A stretch of DNA of 61,256 nt from Paludibacteraceae bacterium. Lineage in GTDB: Bacteria > Bacteroidota > Bacteroidia > Bacteroidales > Paludibacteraceae. The notes below the pieces were generated by a model that was given only the letters and a program-made list of their open reading frames with translations, was not told where the DNA came from and did not search any database. Below, piece after piece: positions 9,250 through 23,200 of this stretch (position 1 is the first letter of the stretch; each line of letters opens with the position of its first letter). The position numbers were made by a program, and so were the translations under genes. Where the stretch lies: positions 1 to 61,256 of the forward strand of contig JAFZLC010000045.1 of assembly GCA_017551675.1 (NCBI GenBank), given 5' to 3'.

Positions 9250-10263
9250 TTAGAAAGAGGCGGTTTTTGCAGCCTCCCTTACTTTTTCTTCTAGTTCGTT
9301 GGCGAGCTCTGGATTGTCTCGAAGCAGGTCTTTGGTAGCATCTCTACCCTGAGCTAGTTTGGTCTCGTTGTAGCTATACCAAGAACCACTCTTCTTGATG
9401 ATTCCAAATTCAACACCTAAATCAACAATCTCGCCTACATGAGAGACACCTTCACCAAACATGATGTCGAACTCTGCTTTCTTGAATGGAGGTGCCACTT
9501 TGTTCTTCACCACTTTAACTCTCGTCTGGCTACCGATAACGTTGTCGCCCTCTTTCAACTGTCCGATGCGACGGATGTCGAGACGTACAGAAGCATAGAA
9601 TTTCAAGGCGTTACCACCGGTGGTGGTTTCAGGGTTGCCAAACATCACACCAATCTTTTCACGCAATTGGTTGATGAAGATACAGCATGTATTTGTTTTG
9701 TTGATGCTACCTGTTAGTTTGCGTAGTGCTTGAGACATCAGACGAGCTTGAAGACCCATTTTGGAGTCGCCCATGTCTCCCTCAATCTCAGCCTTAGGTG
9801 TAAGAGCTGCCACGGAGTCGATGACTACGATATCGATGGCAGAGGAGCGGATAAGCTGGTCAGCAATCTCCAATGCTTGTTCTCCGTTGTCGGGTTGAGA
9901 AATCAGTAGGTTCTCGACGTCAACGCCTAACTTCTCAGCATAGAAGCGGTCGAAGGCGTGCTCTGCATCAATGATGGCAGCGATTCCTCCCGTTTTTTGT
10001 GCTTGCGCAATAGCATGAATCGCCAAGGTGGTTTTACCTGATGATTCAGGACCGAAAATTTCAATAACTCTTCCTCTTGGGAATCCCCCAACACCCAATG
10101 CAAGGTCCAAACCTAATGAACCACTTGGAATAACAGGAACTTCTTCGATCTTGTTGTCTCCCATCTTCATGATGGTGCCCTTGCCATGATCTTTCTCGAT
10201 TTTTTCCATAGCGAGTTGAAGTGCTTTCAACTTTTCGCTCGATGGTTTTATAACTTCTTCCAT
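9250..10263 (-). CDS. recA: DNA recombinase RecA
   Basis: This 337-residue RecA is of normal length and fully conserved. It has Walker [10 protein letters not shown] at about residue 71, the DAEHAFD segment, Walker [10 protein letters not shown], loop L1 [12 protein letters not shown], the [19 protein letters not shown] region leading into L2, and a short C-terminal tail ending in AAKTASF. It promotes strand exchange in homologous recombination and, by family knowledge, stimulates LexA-type autocleavage. It has its own promoter and terminator, so it is probably monocistronic. No SOS box could be recognised with confidence upstream. Confidence 0.98.
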   Translation of the reverse strand: MEEVIKPSSEKLKALQLAMEKIEKDHGKGTIMKMGDNKIEEVPVIPSGSLGLDLALGVGGFPRGRVIEIFGPESSGKTTLAIHAIAQAQKTGGIAAIIDAEHAFDRFYAEKLGVDVENLLISQPDNGEQALEIADQLIRSSAIDIVVIDSVAALTPKAEIEGDMGDSKMGLQARLMSQALRKLTGSINKTNTCCIFINQLREKIGVMFGNPETTTGGNALKFYASVRLDIRRIGQLKEGDNVIGSQTRVKVVKNKVAPPFKKAEFDIMFGEGVSHVGEIVDLGVEFGIIKKSGSWYSYNETKLAQGRDATKDLLRDNPELANELEEKVREAAKTASF

Positions 10264-10295
10264 TTTTTTGTGAACTTATTTTATTATTGTTTCTA

Positions 10296-10326
10296 CAAAG
10301 TTAAAAGATAAATTCCTAATCCGAAA
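10296..10326 (-). promoter_or_regulatory. Predicted recA promoter (Bacteroidetes type)
   Basis: On the minus strand a TAACTTTG box (10296-10303) fits the Bacteroidetes -7 consensus TAnnTTTG. Nineteen bases upstream is TTTC, one mismatch from the -33 TTTG. Predicted transcription would give a leader of about 30 bases. Confidence 0.6.
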
Positions 10327-10360
10327 AAAAGAGACCTTTTTTTTGAGGGGGAATTTTTTG

Positions 10361-10368
10361 TAATTTTG
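10361..10368 (+). promoter_or_regulatory. Predicted ttcA -7 box, almost touching the start codon
   Basis: TAATTTTG matches TAnnTTTG and ends only 7 bases before the ATG. A TTTT lies at the -33 position with 19-base spacing. If used, the transcript would be essentially leaderless. Confidence 0.5.
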
Positions 10369-10375
10369 CATTGTT

Positions 10376-11104
10376 ATGGATTTAGCAGATAAAATATATA
10401 AGAAGGTTAGAAATGCGATTGATCGGTTTGGATTGATCGAGGAGGGGGATAAGATTCTTGTGGGACTCTCCGGTGGCAAGGATTCGCTGGCGCTGGTGGA
10501 GTTTCTTTCCCGAAAGCAGAGGAGTCATCACCCTAATTTCGAATTGGTGGCGGTGCATATCTCGATGAGCAATATTCCGTATCAGGCAGATATTGATTAT
10601 CTAAAGGCGTATGCAGACTCTTTCGGCGTACCTTTCATCCATGACATCACCTCGTTCGACCCCACCACGGATACTCGTAATACACCTTGTTTCCTTTGCT
10701 CGTGGACGCGCAGGAAACGGATGTTCGCATTGGCGAAGGAACTGAAATGCAATAAGATTGCCTTGGGACATCACTTGGACGACATGCTTCATACATTGCT
10801 GATGAACCTCACTTTTCAAGGCTCTTTTAGTACGATGCCTCCGTTGCTGACCATGAATAAGTTTGAGATGCAGTTGATTCGTCCCCTCTCATTGGTGGAG
10901 GAGAAGGATTTGATTGAGTTTGCCCAACTGCGGAATTTTAAGCGACAAAAAGAGAATTGCCCGTATGAGCAAGATTCTAACCGTACCTCAGTGCAAGAGG
11001 TGTTGGATCAGATGTTGAAATTAAATCCACATGCTAAAAGCAGCCTGTTGCGTGCAATGATGAATGTGCAGACCGATTATTTGCCACAGGAAATTTATAT
11101 GTGA
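10376..11104 (+). CDS. ttcA: TtcA-like tRNA 2-thiocytidine biosynthesis protein
   Basis: This 242-residue PP-loop ATPase has the ATP pyrophosphatase motif SGGKDS at residues 32-37, a CFLC pair (Cys105, Cys108) and a third Cys in ENCPYEQD (about 195). Together these match the three cysteines that hold the [4Fe-4S] cluster in TtcA. GHHLDDM is the conserved family motif following the first cysteines. TtcA thiolates C32 of certain tRNAs. The protein is shorter than the E. coli enzyme (about 310), lacking N- and C-terminal extensions, as is usual for compact homologues. A different tRNA position within the TtcA/TilS superfamily cannot be excluded. It is divergent from recA. Confidence 0.85.
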   Translation: MDLADKIYKKVRNAIDRFGLIEEGDKILVGLSGGKDSLALVEFLSRKQRSHHPNFELVAVHISMSNIPYQADIDYLKAYADSFGVPFIHDITSFDPTTDTRNTPCFLCSWTRRKRMFALAKELKCNKIALGHHLDDMLHTLLMNLTFQGSFSTMPPLLTMNKFEMQLIRPLSLVEEKDLIEFAQLRNFKRQKENCPYEQDSNRTSVQEVLDQMLKLNPHAKSSLLRAMMNVQTDYLPQEIYM

Positions 11105-11186
11105 TAGAGTCGCTTCGCGAGAAATCATACAAATCTATTCAAGTTTTTACGAATCCAACAAAAATGTAAAGATTTCCCGTCAATAA

Positions 11187-11225
11187 GAAAGGGTGTATCA
11201 AACGTGAATTTGATACACCCTTTTA
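11187..11225. terminator. Bidirectional terminator between ttcA and the 25-kb gene
   Basis: A perfect 12-bp stem (GGGTGTATCAAA / TTTGATACACCC, loop CGTGAA) has TTTT after it on the plus strand and TTTCTT after it on the minus strand. It therefore serves both convergent genes. Confidence 0.85.
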
Positions 11226-11243
11226 TCATTGGCATGTATGCCG

Positions 11244-14200
11244 TTATCGAATGAGGGTAATGCTACCTCTATCCTGACCGCTCTTGTGTAGACCACGGAA
11301 GTCGCTCTTCCAGTCGACTACATAACCGTAGACTCCACGAGGAACAGGGAGGTCGTTGTAAGTTCCATCCCATTCATCTTCTTTCGAGAAGCCTTCGAAC
11401 ATGATGGTTCCTTCACGGTTGTAGATGATGAAGTGCATATCGGTGATGAACTCAGTACCTAAGAATCTAAATACGTCGTTACGTTGGTCATCGTTTGGAG
11501 TGAAGGCGTTAGGAGCCCAGAACTTCTTCCATACGTAGACAACAGAATCACCTGTGTACTCACAACCATTCACCTTATCCACTGCAATTGCATGTACGAT
11601 GAAGGAGTCTCTGATGGCTGCATTCAAGTATTTATGTTTTACGTTTGTCTCGCCAACCTCTGTCATGCCGTCGCCAGTCTCCCAGAACCAGTTGGTGTTG
11701 GTTGGTGAGATACCAGACATGGTGATGATAGGGTTCTCCTCTAAGATGATGCGAGGCTCAACTGAGAACTCAACCTTAGGATGAGTCAATGTGTCGATTT
11801 CTCTCTCGATGGTAGTAGTACATCCGTTAGCATCCTTACCTACCAATCTAACTGTAGTCAACTCGTCGATTCTAGCTCTGATATGGTCGGATGTGTTACC
11901 AGCGACCTCACCATTGCTTGGTGAACTTGACCACTCGTAAGAGATGGCGTTACCATGAGCAGATAAGTAGACGGTGGTGCTTTCTCCTGGACAACCTCTG
12001 ACGGAGTCTTGCTTCAATTGAACGTTAGGACGTTTCAATGTGCGGATAGGAATATCCTTCGTTGCGGAACATCCGTTAGAAGAAGTACCCGTTACAGAGA
12101 TGGTGGTGTTCTCGTCGATACCTTTCGTCAAGATTCTACCAGTCTCACCTGTGCTCCATACGAATGAGGAAGCACCCTCTACGAAGATGACAGCTGTGTC
12201 ACCCTTACATACTACAGTATCACCCGATACCTTGATGTTTGGAGCAACGTTAGCTTTGACGTATACTTCCATCTCGGTGGTACAAGAACCTTTCTTACCA
12301 GCCAATGTGATTCTCGTGTTGCCTTCTGGTTGGAAGTTGAGTTTATCACCATGGACGGTCTTGTCTGCGTATGTCCATACGTAAGAGTCGGCACCATGAG
12401 CTTGAAGTGATACATCGTCGCCGATACATACTTGGTCGTTACCTGTGTAGTTGATGCTTGGACTAGGTTTCAAGTAGATAATCTTGAACTTCTCGCTTTC
12501 GCATCCGTTCTTATCCACTGCGTGAGCATAGATGTATGATGTGGTGTTGATTTCGAATGTGATAGGTTCGGAATCTTTTGTCACACCATCGTCTGAGCTA
12601 GAACCAAGACCCCAATAGTAGGTGTCGCCCGTACCAACAGCCATGATCTCAGCAAGTGCTCCACGACAGATACTGTCGTCTGTTACGATCTCAAACTGAG
12701 GAACTGGGTGGATGGTGACAGGGATGGTTACCTTCGTTGTACATCCATTCACATCTGTTCCGACTACGCTGTAGGTTCTGCTCTCATTGCCATAAAGGGT
12801 GATGCTTTGACTTGTAGCGTTGTTGCTCCACTTGTAGGCTGCAGCACCATAAGCTGTCAGAGTGACGCTCTTGCCCTCACATACGGAGGTGTTACCCTGG
12901 ATGGATACATTAGGATTTTGTAACACATTGACAGGGATGGTGAGTGAAGCGGAACAGTTGTTGGTAGTTCCTTGTACGGAGTAAACCATTGAACTGGTTG
13001 GGTAGTCGATAGATGTACCCGTCTTATTCTCTGGCTCGTGAGCCCATGTGTACTCACTAGCACCGATGACGTTGATTTGAACTTTCTCTTCCGCACATAC
13101 TTGAGAAGGAGCAGTGTAACTCAAGACTGGGTAAGGGTTGCTCTTGATTGTGTGACTCTTCTTAGTTACACAATTGCTTGCGCTTGTAGCTTCAACAACG
13201 AAGGTTTGTGTCTTCGTGATGATTGGCGTGATAGAGCTTGCAATAGCACCGTTACTCCATACATACTTCACAGCATCGCCATTGATGATGTTCAAGTTGA
13301 CTGCACCGCCCTCACAAATCTCTGTAGGTCCGTCGATGTCGAAGGATGGAAGAGAATCGATGTGGACTGTGTATTCCGTTGTGTTCTTACATCCGTTGAT
13401 GTCTTTTCCTGTTACGGTGTAGGTCTTTGTCTCCAAAGGCTTGTCAGTGATGATGCTAGCCTTAGATCCTGTGCTCCATTCGTAGCTTACACCTCCAGAA
13501 GCTGCCAACTGGATGGATGTGTTCTTGCAGACGGAAACTGGTCCGGAGATCCAGATGTTAGGAAGTTGAAGCACATTAACTTGGAAGTTGATAGAGCTCT
13601 TACATCCTGACTTGTCTCCAACGATTGTATAGTTAGTCAGATTCTCTGGCTTATCAACGAATCGGAAGGTCTTCGTTTTGAACGTATCGTTCTTCCATAC
13701 ATAAGAGTCAGCACCTTGGATGTTCATCACGATGGAGTCGCCGATACAAATCTGCTTAGGTGCGTTGTAAACCAACTCTGGATAATCTAAGTTCTTGATT
13801 GTATGAGAAGCGGTTCCAACACAACCGTATGCATCGGTTCCTGTTGCAATGAATTGCATAGTCTCGGTGATGGTAGGGTAGATGTTTTCACCCATCTCGC
13901 CAGAGCTCCAGCTATATTCATTAGCACCTTCAGCTTTCAAGTGAGCAACGCTTCCGTTACAGATGGAGTCGTCACCTGTAATGATAACCTTAGGTAACTC
14001 GTGTACAACCACCTCGAATGGATCGGTTGTGAACGAACAGTTGTTAACGTCTGTTCCTGTTACTGTATAGAAGACAGAACCAACAGTGTTCAACGACTCA
14101 GACATCTCGTTGCCGTTGATGCCATTGTTCCATTCGTAGCTTTGTGCACCTCCCGCAGACAATATAACGTTGCCGCCAACGCAGATGTCTCTGTTTCCAG

Positions 14201-17200
14201 AAATCCATACATAAGGACTAGGCAATACGCTGACACTGACTTGCTCTTGTGTCGTACAGCCGTTCTTAGTTCCTTCTACAGTGAAGGTCTTGCTGGTGGT
14301 CATCTTCTGCTCTTTGTAAGAGTTGCCTGTTGAGTTGTCTTGCCACTTGTATTCATCAGCTCCAGATGCGATGATGATCAAATCCAAGCCTTCACAAATG
14401 CTCTTAGGAGCGTCTGTTGTGATGACTGGGTAGTCTTTCTTGATAACGTTCTTCGTGAGGGTCGTCTTACAATTCTTCAAGTTCTCACCAATAACTGTGA
14501 ATGTGGTGGTCTTGTTGATGATTGGATGAATCGTATCTTTTTGTTCACCTGTGTTCACCCAAGTATATGTATTGGCATTACCCTTCACATAAAGGAGAGC
14601 TTCGTTGCCTTCGCAGACTTCATTGTCACCGAAGATCTGGAACTCAGGAAGATCGTTAACCTCCAAGACGAACTCTTCACTCCAGTTAGAACAGTTGTTA
14701 CCATCGGTACCGTATACCTTGTATGTAGTTCTCTCTGAAGGAGACTCTGTTCTCTCTTCTACTGTACGTCCGTCGTTCCAAACGTAGGTGAGACCTCCGT
14801 TGGCAGTCAATACAGAACTTTCAACATCCTTACAGATTTCGTTCTTGGTAGCCGATATCCAGATGTTAGGCAATGACATCACTGGTACGTTCACCTCGTA
14901 AGTAGCGGTACATTCACCAACCTTACCTGTGATGATGTAAGTGGTATCCTTTGTTGGAGTGTCAGAGATGACACCGCCGCTGATCAACTGATTCAACTCG
15001 TTGTAGTATTCGTTTGCACCAGAGAGTTGAATTGTGAGAGGAGAACCGTAACATACATAGTTTGGAGCATCAGATTTCAAATTAGGAATAGCCAATGCTT
15101 CTACAGTGTGGGTTGCTGAGTTCTCACAACCATTTAAGTCTTGTACTTGAACCGTGAAGGTCTTCGTCTCTGTAATGGTTGGGTTGATTTGATATACCGA
15201 TTCTCCATCAGTCCAAGAGTAGGACTTAATGATATTAGAGTTGGACAATGCGGTAAGTTGAACCACCTCGTTCTTACAGATTGCATCCTTACCATCGATA
15301 GCGATATCAGGAAGCATATTGACAACCACCTCAAACTCGGCTGAGTTCTCACAACCGTTTTCATCCTTACCGATCACATAGTATGTGGTGGTCTCTTCTG
15401 GTTTAACATCGATGTCGTCTGTTGTGGCGATGGTGTCTTTGCTGTCGAGGCTACCTGCCTTCCATACATATTTACCAGACTCGCCCTCTTTTGCATTCAA
15501 GGTGATGTAGTCTCCGATACAGATTTCATTGTCTGGATCCTTCGTGCTAATCAAGATTGAAGGCAATGACCAAACAGCTACGGAGATCTCCTCTGATGAT
15601 GTACATTGGATCTCGGTACCATACTCGGTCTTACCGTAGTTGATTGTACCGTGAACAACAAATGTCTTGTCGTCGGTCATCACCTCATTAGCGATGGTTC
15701 CGTTCACAATGTTGTATTCAGAATAGATGTCTGTTACATTCTCAGCATTCTCCCATACGAAGCTTTCTGCACCGATGACGGAGATCTTAGCGATAGATCC
15801 CTGACATACATGTTCAGGAGCCTCAATTTGCAAGTCTGGGAATGGTTTGGTTCCGATAAGAATAGAGTCTGCATTCTCACATTGGTTGATGTCAACACCA
15901 CGTACCTTCAAGTACTTCTGTCCATTGACGGTGGTGATGATCTCTTCACCAGTGGTTGAGGTTGCCCATGCATCGCTCAAATCTTTCTTCGTATACCATG
16001 TGTAGTCGAGAGCTGTACCATCCACCTTCTTAGTGATCTCTGTACCATCACAGATGATTGGCTTAGGATCGCCAAGGATCTCAACCGATGGCAATGGGTT
16101 CACCTTCACAGAGAATGACTGTGATGAGTGACAATTGTTCTTGTCGGTTGCCTTTGCTGTGAATGCATAAGTAGTGATGGCAGTAGGCTTCATCTCGTAA
16201 GTCTCGCCTTGATAATCTCTGTCAATCCAATCGTATACATATTTGTTGCTTGGATTGTTAGCTTTCGCTGTCAAAGAGATGGTCTTATCCGCACAGATGG
16301 CGTTTGGTCCGTCGATTGTGAATTCAGGAAGAGACCAGATGCTGATGGTGATAGGCAACTCAGTTGAACAGTCGTTAGATGTTGCAATCACATTGTATGA
16401 CTTCTGAGAATAGAGGTTCTCAGTTGTTCTGACAGCGCTGTTGCTATTGTTGTCAACCCAAGTCCATTCATCAGCATTGCTCAAAGTGATGGTGATTGGC
16501 TGACCTTTACATACGGTGTCTGTTCCCGTGCTTGTTGTATAAGTAGGAACTGGGAATTCCTTAACAAAGACGGTGATAGTGTCATGAGACTGACAAGAGT
16601 TGATGTCTGTTGCCTTTACAACGTAGGTGACAGAGTTCTCATCCATGCTTGCAGGCGTTACCTTTGGTACGATGATTGAAGAAGAACCTACGTTCTCGCC
16701 CGTACCTAAGATTGTCCATTCGAAGTAGTTAGCAGAACCTTTTGCCTCGATGGTAGCCTCTGTACCACGGCAGACAGGATCAACAGGATCGATGAAGAGA
16801 GCAGGGTGGTCGTAGATGATAATGTCTTTCGTAGCATTGTTCTTACAACCATGCTTGTCTTCACCTATTACTTCGTATGTTACACTACCGGAAGCAACTG
16901 GTTTAACTGTTACTTTGTCGGTTGTTGTATTAGCAGGATTCAACCATTGATATTTACCGCTGACGCCATTCTTAGCAGTTAAGACAACTTGATCGTCCAA
17001 ACAGATCTCGTTTTTGTCTGACTCAATTTCGATATCAGGCAAAGACCATACGTAGATGGTGGTGTCGATTCTGCTTGTACACTTGCCGACGGTACCCTTT
17101 ACCCAGATGGTTTGAGGTTCCTCGATATGAGTGATCTCAACTTCAGAGTAGTGCTCGTTGGCAATGCTCCACTCGTATGAGCAGTTGTCTGGACCAGAAA

Positions 17201-20200
17201 CGGTAATCAACTTGTCTTCACCGAAACATACGGTGTCACCCTTGTCGATTGTCATGCTGATAGCAGGAAGTTCGATGATATTAACAATGATGCTGTCTTT
17301 CTTCTTACATCCTTCTGCAGACATACCGACAACTCTGTATTTTTTATCGTTGTTAAGCGTTTCAGCGTAACGAGTGTCAGTCTTGAATCCAGTACCCCAA
17401 TCGTAGCTCAAACCAGGGTTGTTGGCTTGGATGACAGCTTCGCTACCTTTACATACAGGTCCGTTGCTTGTCAATGAGAAGATAGGGTCGTTGTACATGT
17501 GAACGGTGATATCCTTCGTGCCGACACAATTGTTTTGGTCGGTACCCATGACAGTGAATGTGGTACGTTCGTTGAGGCTATTTGTCTTGTAGTCTGATCC
17601 TGTACCTAATACATTCTCATCACCTTTCAAATACCATGAGTAGGTGGAAGCCGTTGTACTGCTAGCCGTTAAGAGAGCCGTTGTATTTTTACAAATAGTG
17701 GTGTCTCTAGCGGTGATGTTAGGCAATTCCATTACACCGATGGTGAATGAGCTCTTGGTTTCACAACCACCCTCTACCGTAGTGGCAACTACAGAGAAGT
17801 CGGTTGTCTTCGTAATCTTTCTGGTGATAGAAGGTTGGTCTTCACTGAGCAATCCGTTCCATACGAAGGTACAAGGCATCTCATTACCCTTAGGATCAAG
17901 AACTTCTGCGGTGACAGTGACATCGTTGCCCTTACAAGCAAAGGCTGGATTGTCTAACTGAAGTTTCGCATAATCGTACTTCTTAATGAAGATATCTTCA
18001 ACCGTAGTGTCGCATCCGAAGCTGTTCGTTCCGATAACACTGAATACTGTATCAGATGTGATGACAGGACGGTATGTTTGAGCTCTAGAAACAACGTTTC
18101 CGTTTTTATCCATCCAAATGTATGAAAGTGAACTGTTGTCAGCTTCCAATACAGCGGTTTCGTTCTCGCAATAACCCTCTTTGTGAGAGACGGAGAATCT
18201 AGGTGTTTCGTTGATGGAGATTGTGATTTCATCCCAATTCTTACATCCGTTAGCGTCAATACCCCAAACAGATACGTGCTGTTGTGTACTGATGTTAATC
18301 ATACCCATCGTATTGTTTGCAGTATAGGATTCGTCGCCCTCCCATAAGTAAGAGACACCTCCTGTAACAACCAATTCAAGGTCTGTGAACTTACATACGG
18401 AGTAGTTAGGAGAGTTTTCAATCTTGATGTTAGGTAAGCTCCAAGTAGCAACGGTCACGATCGTATTGGATACGCATCCGTCTACGTTAGCTTCAACATA
18501 GTAGGATTGGTCTTTCTCCAACATTCCACTCTTGCAAGTATCTGCGGTTGAAAGCAACTGACCAGCCTCATTGTTCAATCTCCATGTGTAGGTTGCATGA
18601 GGGTTGTTACCTCTAAGAACGGTTGAGTCGCCCTCGCAAATAAATTGAGCATATTGCAAAGCCATGGTTGGGAACTCCTTGATGCCTACCACGATGGAAT
18701 TATCTTTCACACACTTGGTGGAAGGATCCATAGCTGAAACTGTGATTGTTGTAGGTTCATCAATTGTGTAAGAGTTGCTGAACAATGATTGATATCCCTT
18801 GTTCTCCCAGTCGTATGTTAAGTTGTAATTGTCTGTGAAGACAACCACGTCTTGACCTTTACAAACTTTGCTTTCGCTAGACAAATTGAAGGTTGGAAGC
18901 TCGTTGACAACCAATAGATGTTCAGCTTGGTTCTTACAACCATATTGGTCTTCTGCTATAACCCTGTAAGTCGTGTTTGTAGTAGGACTTGGAGATACGG
19001 TCTTATCCGTAGAGAATGCTGTTGTGTTATCTCCCGCATACCATTCATACGTTTGCATGTTGTCGGTTGCAGTAAGATTAGCAGGAGTGTTGATACATAC
19101 GGCTTTGTCTCCAAATATCTCAATGTAAGGCAACTCTCTTGTAGCGATGTTGTATGTCTCGCTTGATGTACATGTGATAGAGCCGTCGTATTGAGGATAT
19201 GAGAAGCTAACCTTAGCCGTGTATTTGGTATTGTTTACATTGACAGTCTCGTTGAGTGTGTAATCTGTACCCAACTCTCTGTTCGCTGCGTTGAACCACT
19301 GGATGGTGGCGTTGGCAACAGGAACGATGTTGATGGTAGCCTTACCGCCCTTACATACAGAGTCAGTCTTGCTAGCCACTGTGATGGTAGGGTACTCTTT
19401 CACTCTGACGAAGAGTGTCATGATAGAGTCACACAAATTAGAGTTGGTAGCTTTCACTGTGATCTCCTTGTCGGCAGTCAGATTATTTACCTGAAGAAGT
19501 TCTCCAGATGTCTTTTGACCATCGACAGTCCATTCGAATGATAAGCTTTCAGCAGAGAGGTCGCTCTTAGCATAGAGGGTAGTCTGACCACCGACACATA
19601 CGATGGTGTCTCCCGAAATGCTGAAACGAGGTCGAGGGTTGACAGTGATGGTGAGGTTGTCTTTATTGATACAACCAACGTTGTCCATACCCCAGACAGT
19701 CACTTGTTTCTCTTTGGTTATGTTCTCTAATGTCTTGGTGTCATTGTTCTCTAAGAATGTAGTCTCAGAATCCATATCCCATCTGTATTTAACACCTCCG
19801 GTAGCGGAGAGTTGAATGTCACCATCGTAACATACATCAGTCTTTCCACGATCGATGGCGATGTTAGGAAGTGGAGTATAGCTGATGGTGATAGATTGGG
19901 AGCTAGAACACTTGTTGTTGGTACCAACGACAGAGAACTCTTTCACTGACGTGATGGCGTCAGAGATGAATGTGTCTTTGTGAACACCCGTTAAGTTCCA
20001 TACATAAGTGGTTATGCCACTTGTGATGGTATCTGTAGCGTAGAGAGTATCTTTCTCGTTGTAACATACGATGTCTTTACCGTGGATGGTAATCTCTGGA
20101 TTAGGCTTCCATCCGATGGTGATGGTGTCGTTGGATGTACATCCGTTGGCATCTCTTGCAGTGACAACGAACTCTTTGTTGGCATCTCTGGTGATAGCAG

Positions 20201-23200
20201 GAGTGAAATATTCTTTCTTAGAAGAGAACTCACCTGTACCCCAGTTGTATAGAAGTGTTGGTTTGTCGGCGATTAACTTGGTGTTCAAACCGTCGCACAC
20301 CGTTTGATCTTCACTGACAACATTGAAGATTGGCAAATCGTTCACTGCGATCTCGTGAGTAGTACTATCCGCACATCCGAAGGCATCGTGGATCTTCACT
20401 GAATAGGATGTGTATCTCTTAGGATAAACTGTGAGTCGACTAGTGGTTAGATCTAAGTGGGTTACACCTACAGTGGTGTCGCTCCATTCGTAAGTGTAAG
20501 GAGCAGCCGTTTCGATGATTTCAGTGTTCATCGTGATGGTGTCACCATAGCAGATTGCGTTCTCACTTTGAATCATTACGATAGGCAAAGGTTTGATGTC
20601 GATGATGGTGTCAACTGTAGATTGACAAACCGTCGCATTGCTTTGACCTTCAACTTCGTAAGATATGGTTCCTTTGAATGAGAACAACTCTTTTGCAGAC
20701 ATCTTCTCTTTGATTGTAAGAGAACCTTGAGCAACGTTGTCGTTTCTTTGAATCCATGTGATGGTTGCGTTGTCGTTACTGCTTACTTTTATGCGAGCAG
20801 AGTCGTTGATACATACATACTCAGGAGCCTCATCCACGCGGATGACAGGGTTCTCCTTCACAAGGATTACGAATCTCTTGGTAGCCGTACACTCGTCTGT
20901 GCTTGCTGTCACGGTGTAAGCAGTGTCTTCTACTACGTTTGTGACTGTGATTGACTTAGTGTTGATGGCACCATTACTCCATGTCAATGTATAGTTGGCA
21001 ACCTCGTTAGCATCCAACTTGACGTCGTTGCCATGGCAAACGCCAACGTTCTGTGTTGGTAAGCTGAACTCTGGAGTTTGAGCACGATATACCATAAACG
21101 GAGCTGAGTAGTTGACACAACTGAGGGTGTCGTTGACAGCGGTTGTACCTTTTATGATGTAGTATGTGCTTGTAGAAGGTGTAACACCTATGCTAGTGGA
21201 TGACGCGATTGGATTCTTTTGATCAGACCATGTCTCACCCTCTTGCCATAAGTAAATTGTTCCGTCAGGACCATTGGCAGTCAGTTGAGCAGCGTTTGTA
21301 GAATTCTCACAAAGGAATCCGTCACCAGAAATGAATACTTCTGGTAATTCATGCACAGTGACAGATATGCTCTTTTCCTTCTGACAAACGTACGATGTGC
21401 TCTTGTATGTGCCTGCTATTTCAGCTGTGACCGTATAGTTGTAAGGAGTTAATGCAGCCTTGTTGTAACCATTTTCAGTCCATGACGTGCCGCTGACACT
21501 ACCATTGCTTGGCCATGTGTAGCTGTAGGTGTCGGACGTGTTGCTGGTGACGTTGAGCGTTACACTTGTCTTCTCACAGATGTCTTCTCTCGTCGAGATA
21601 GAGAAGTCAGGGTCAGGGATCATCTTAACGAAGTGAGTAGCAGATGAAGAACACTCATTTCCATCCGTAACGGTTACTGTGAAGGTAGAATCCTTCGTGA
21701 TAACCACATTAGAGGTCATGGCATTCTTGCTTGGATTCACATCGCCCCAGTTGTATGAAGGAGAGGAGATGTTGCCACTCAATGAAGATATGGTCAATAA
21801 TACGGTTTCGTTGCTACATGCAGCATCCTTACCTGTCAATTCAATTTCAGGTAACTTGTTGACATTAACAGTATAGTTGGTTGAGTCAATACAACCATTT
21901 GCATCGGTAACGATTACTGTATATAAGTTCGTGATGCTTGGCTTGATGTCACTTAATGTAGATGTGTCTTTCTTTACAGAAGCTAAGTTGGCATCATTTG
22001 TATTGGTCTTCCAAATATAGCTGTAGTCGCTAGAACCTCCGTTAGCTTGCAATGTGATGGAATCGTTCAAACAGATGTAAGAAGAACCATCTGCAGCATA
22101 ACCGTTAATCTGAACTTCAGGAAGTGGATTAACTTTGACGGTTAAAGAGGAGTCGGTGACACAACCCGTACTATTTGATACTTGAAAGAAGTAGGTGGTT
22201 GTAATCTCCGGTGCTAACGTTCTAGAAGCAGACTCTATAATGTTTACATAATTTCCAGTTTCTGAATCGGACAACCATTCAAATTTGTCGTTGGCATTGT
22301 TGCTGGAAAGTGTGACGGTTAGATTGCCACCGACGCAGATGTCTTTAAGTCCAGAGATAGAGATGACAGGGTTGTCGATCTTGTTCACTGGAATATAATC
22401 AGAGGAGCCAGGACAACCTTCGATGGTTCTACCGATTGCTTTAATCTCAATGTCGTTTTCGATAGTTGGGTAAATGACATCGCCCGTACCCAAATTCTCA
22501 TTGTCTCGGGTTACCCATTCGTAGGTTCCGAAGGCACCAGCACCAGATGCGGAAATCTCAGCTGTTTTTCCTACGCAGACATCAGCCACAGTTGCTCTGA
22601 GGATAATCGTTGGTGTCGTATCCATCTTGATAGTGTGACTTACTACTTGTGAGTTGTCGCAATTATTAGCATCCGTTACAGTGACAGTGAATGTGTAACT
22701 CTCTTTTAATTCTTGGAGTAACTTAGCTGTCATTGTGTCTTTGTTATCCACGTCGATGGTAAATACTTCACCATCGTGAGATTTACCAGTCCATTTGTAG
22801 GTGTATGGCTCAACACCTTCTGAGGCTTTGGCAACTAAGGTTACATCGTCATTGTTACATGCATTTTCCTTACCTGTGATGGAAGCGATAGGAGCCTTCT
22901 TAGAAGTGATGGTGATGTCGGCCTCTGTCGCACATCCATGCTCGGACAATACACGAGCAGTGAATTTGGTATTGTTCTCCACTTTGACACCACTCAATGT
23001 CTTATTCATGATGTATGAATCACCATTGATGTTGATCCATTCGTATGGTGTTTGTGGGTGAAGAGGGTCTGTTGTGCTTGTGATAACAATGTCTTCTAAT
23101 GTAGAACCAAGACAAACGTTAAGTTCTTGGTTTGTAACATCCGTATTGTCACTTGCCTTCTTCAAAGCAATAGTAGGATTAGCCTCCAAGTAAACTGTGT

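Noticed and set aside
13038-13610. A 190-codon plus-strand frame inside the 25-kb gene, plus many shorter ones along it
   Set aside because: The antisense frames follow the repeat period of the giant gene and look like composition artefacts; no start context, promoter or recognisable protein.
12245-22130. Minisatellite or assembly duplication in the 25-kb gene
   Set aside because: The units are diverged in sequence (conserved only at motif level), so they are protein domains rather than identical tandem copies. Assembly collapse elsewhere in the gene cannot be excluded.
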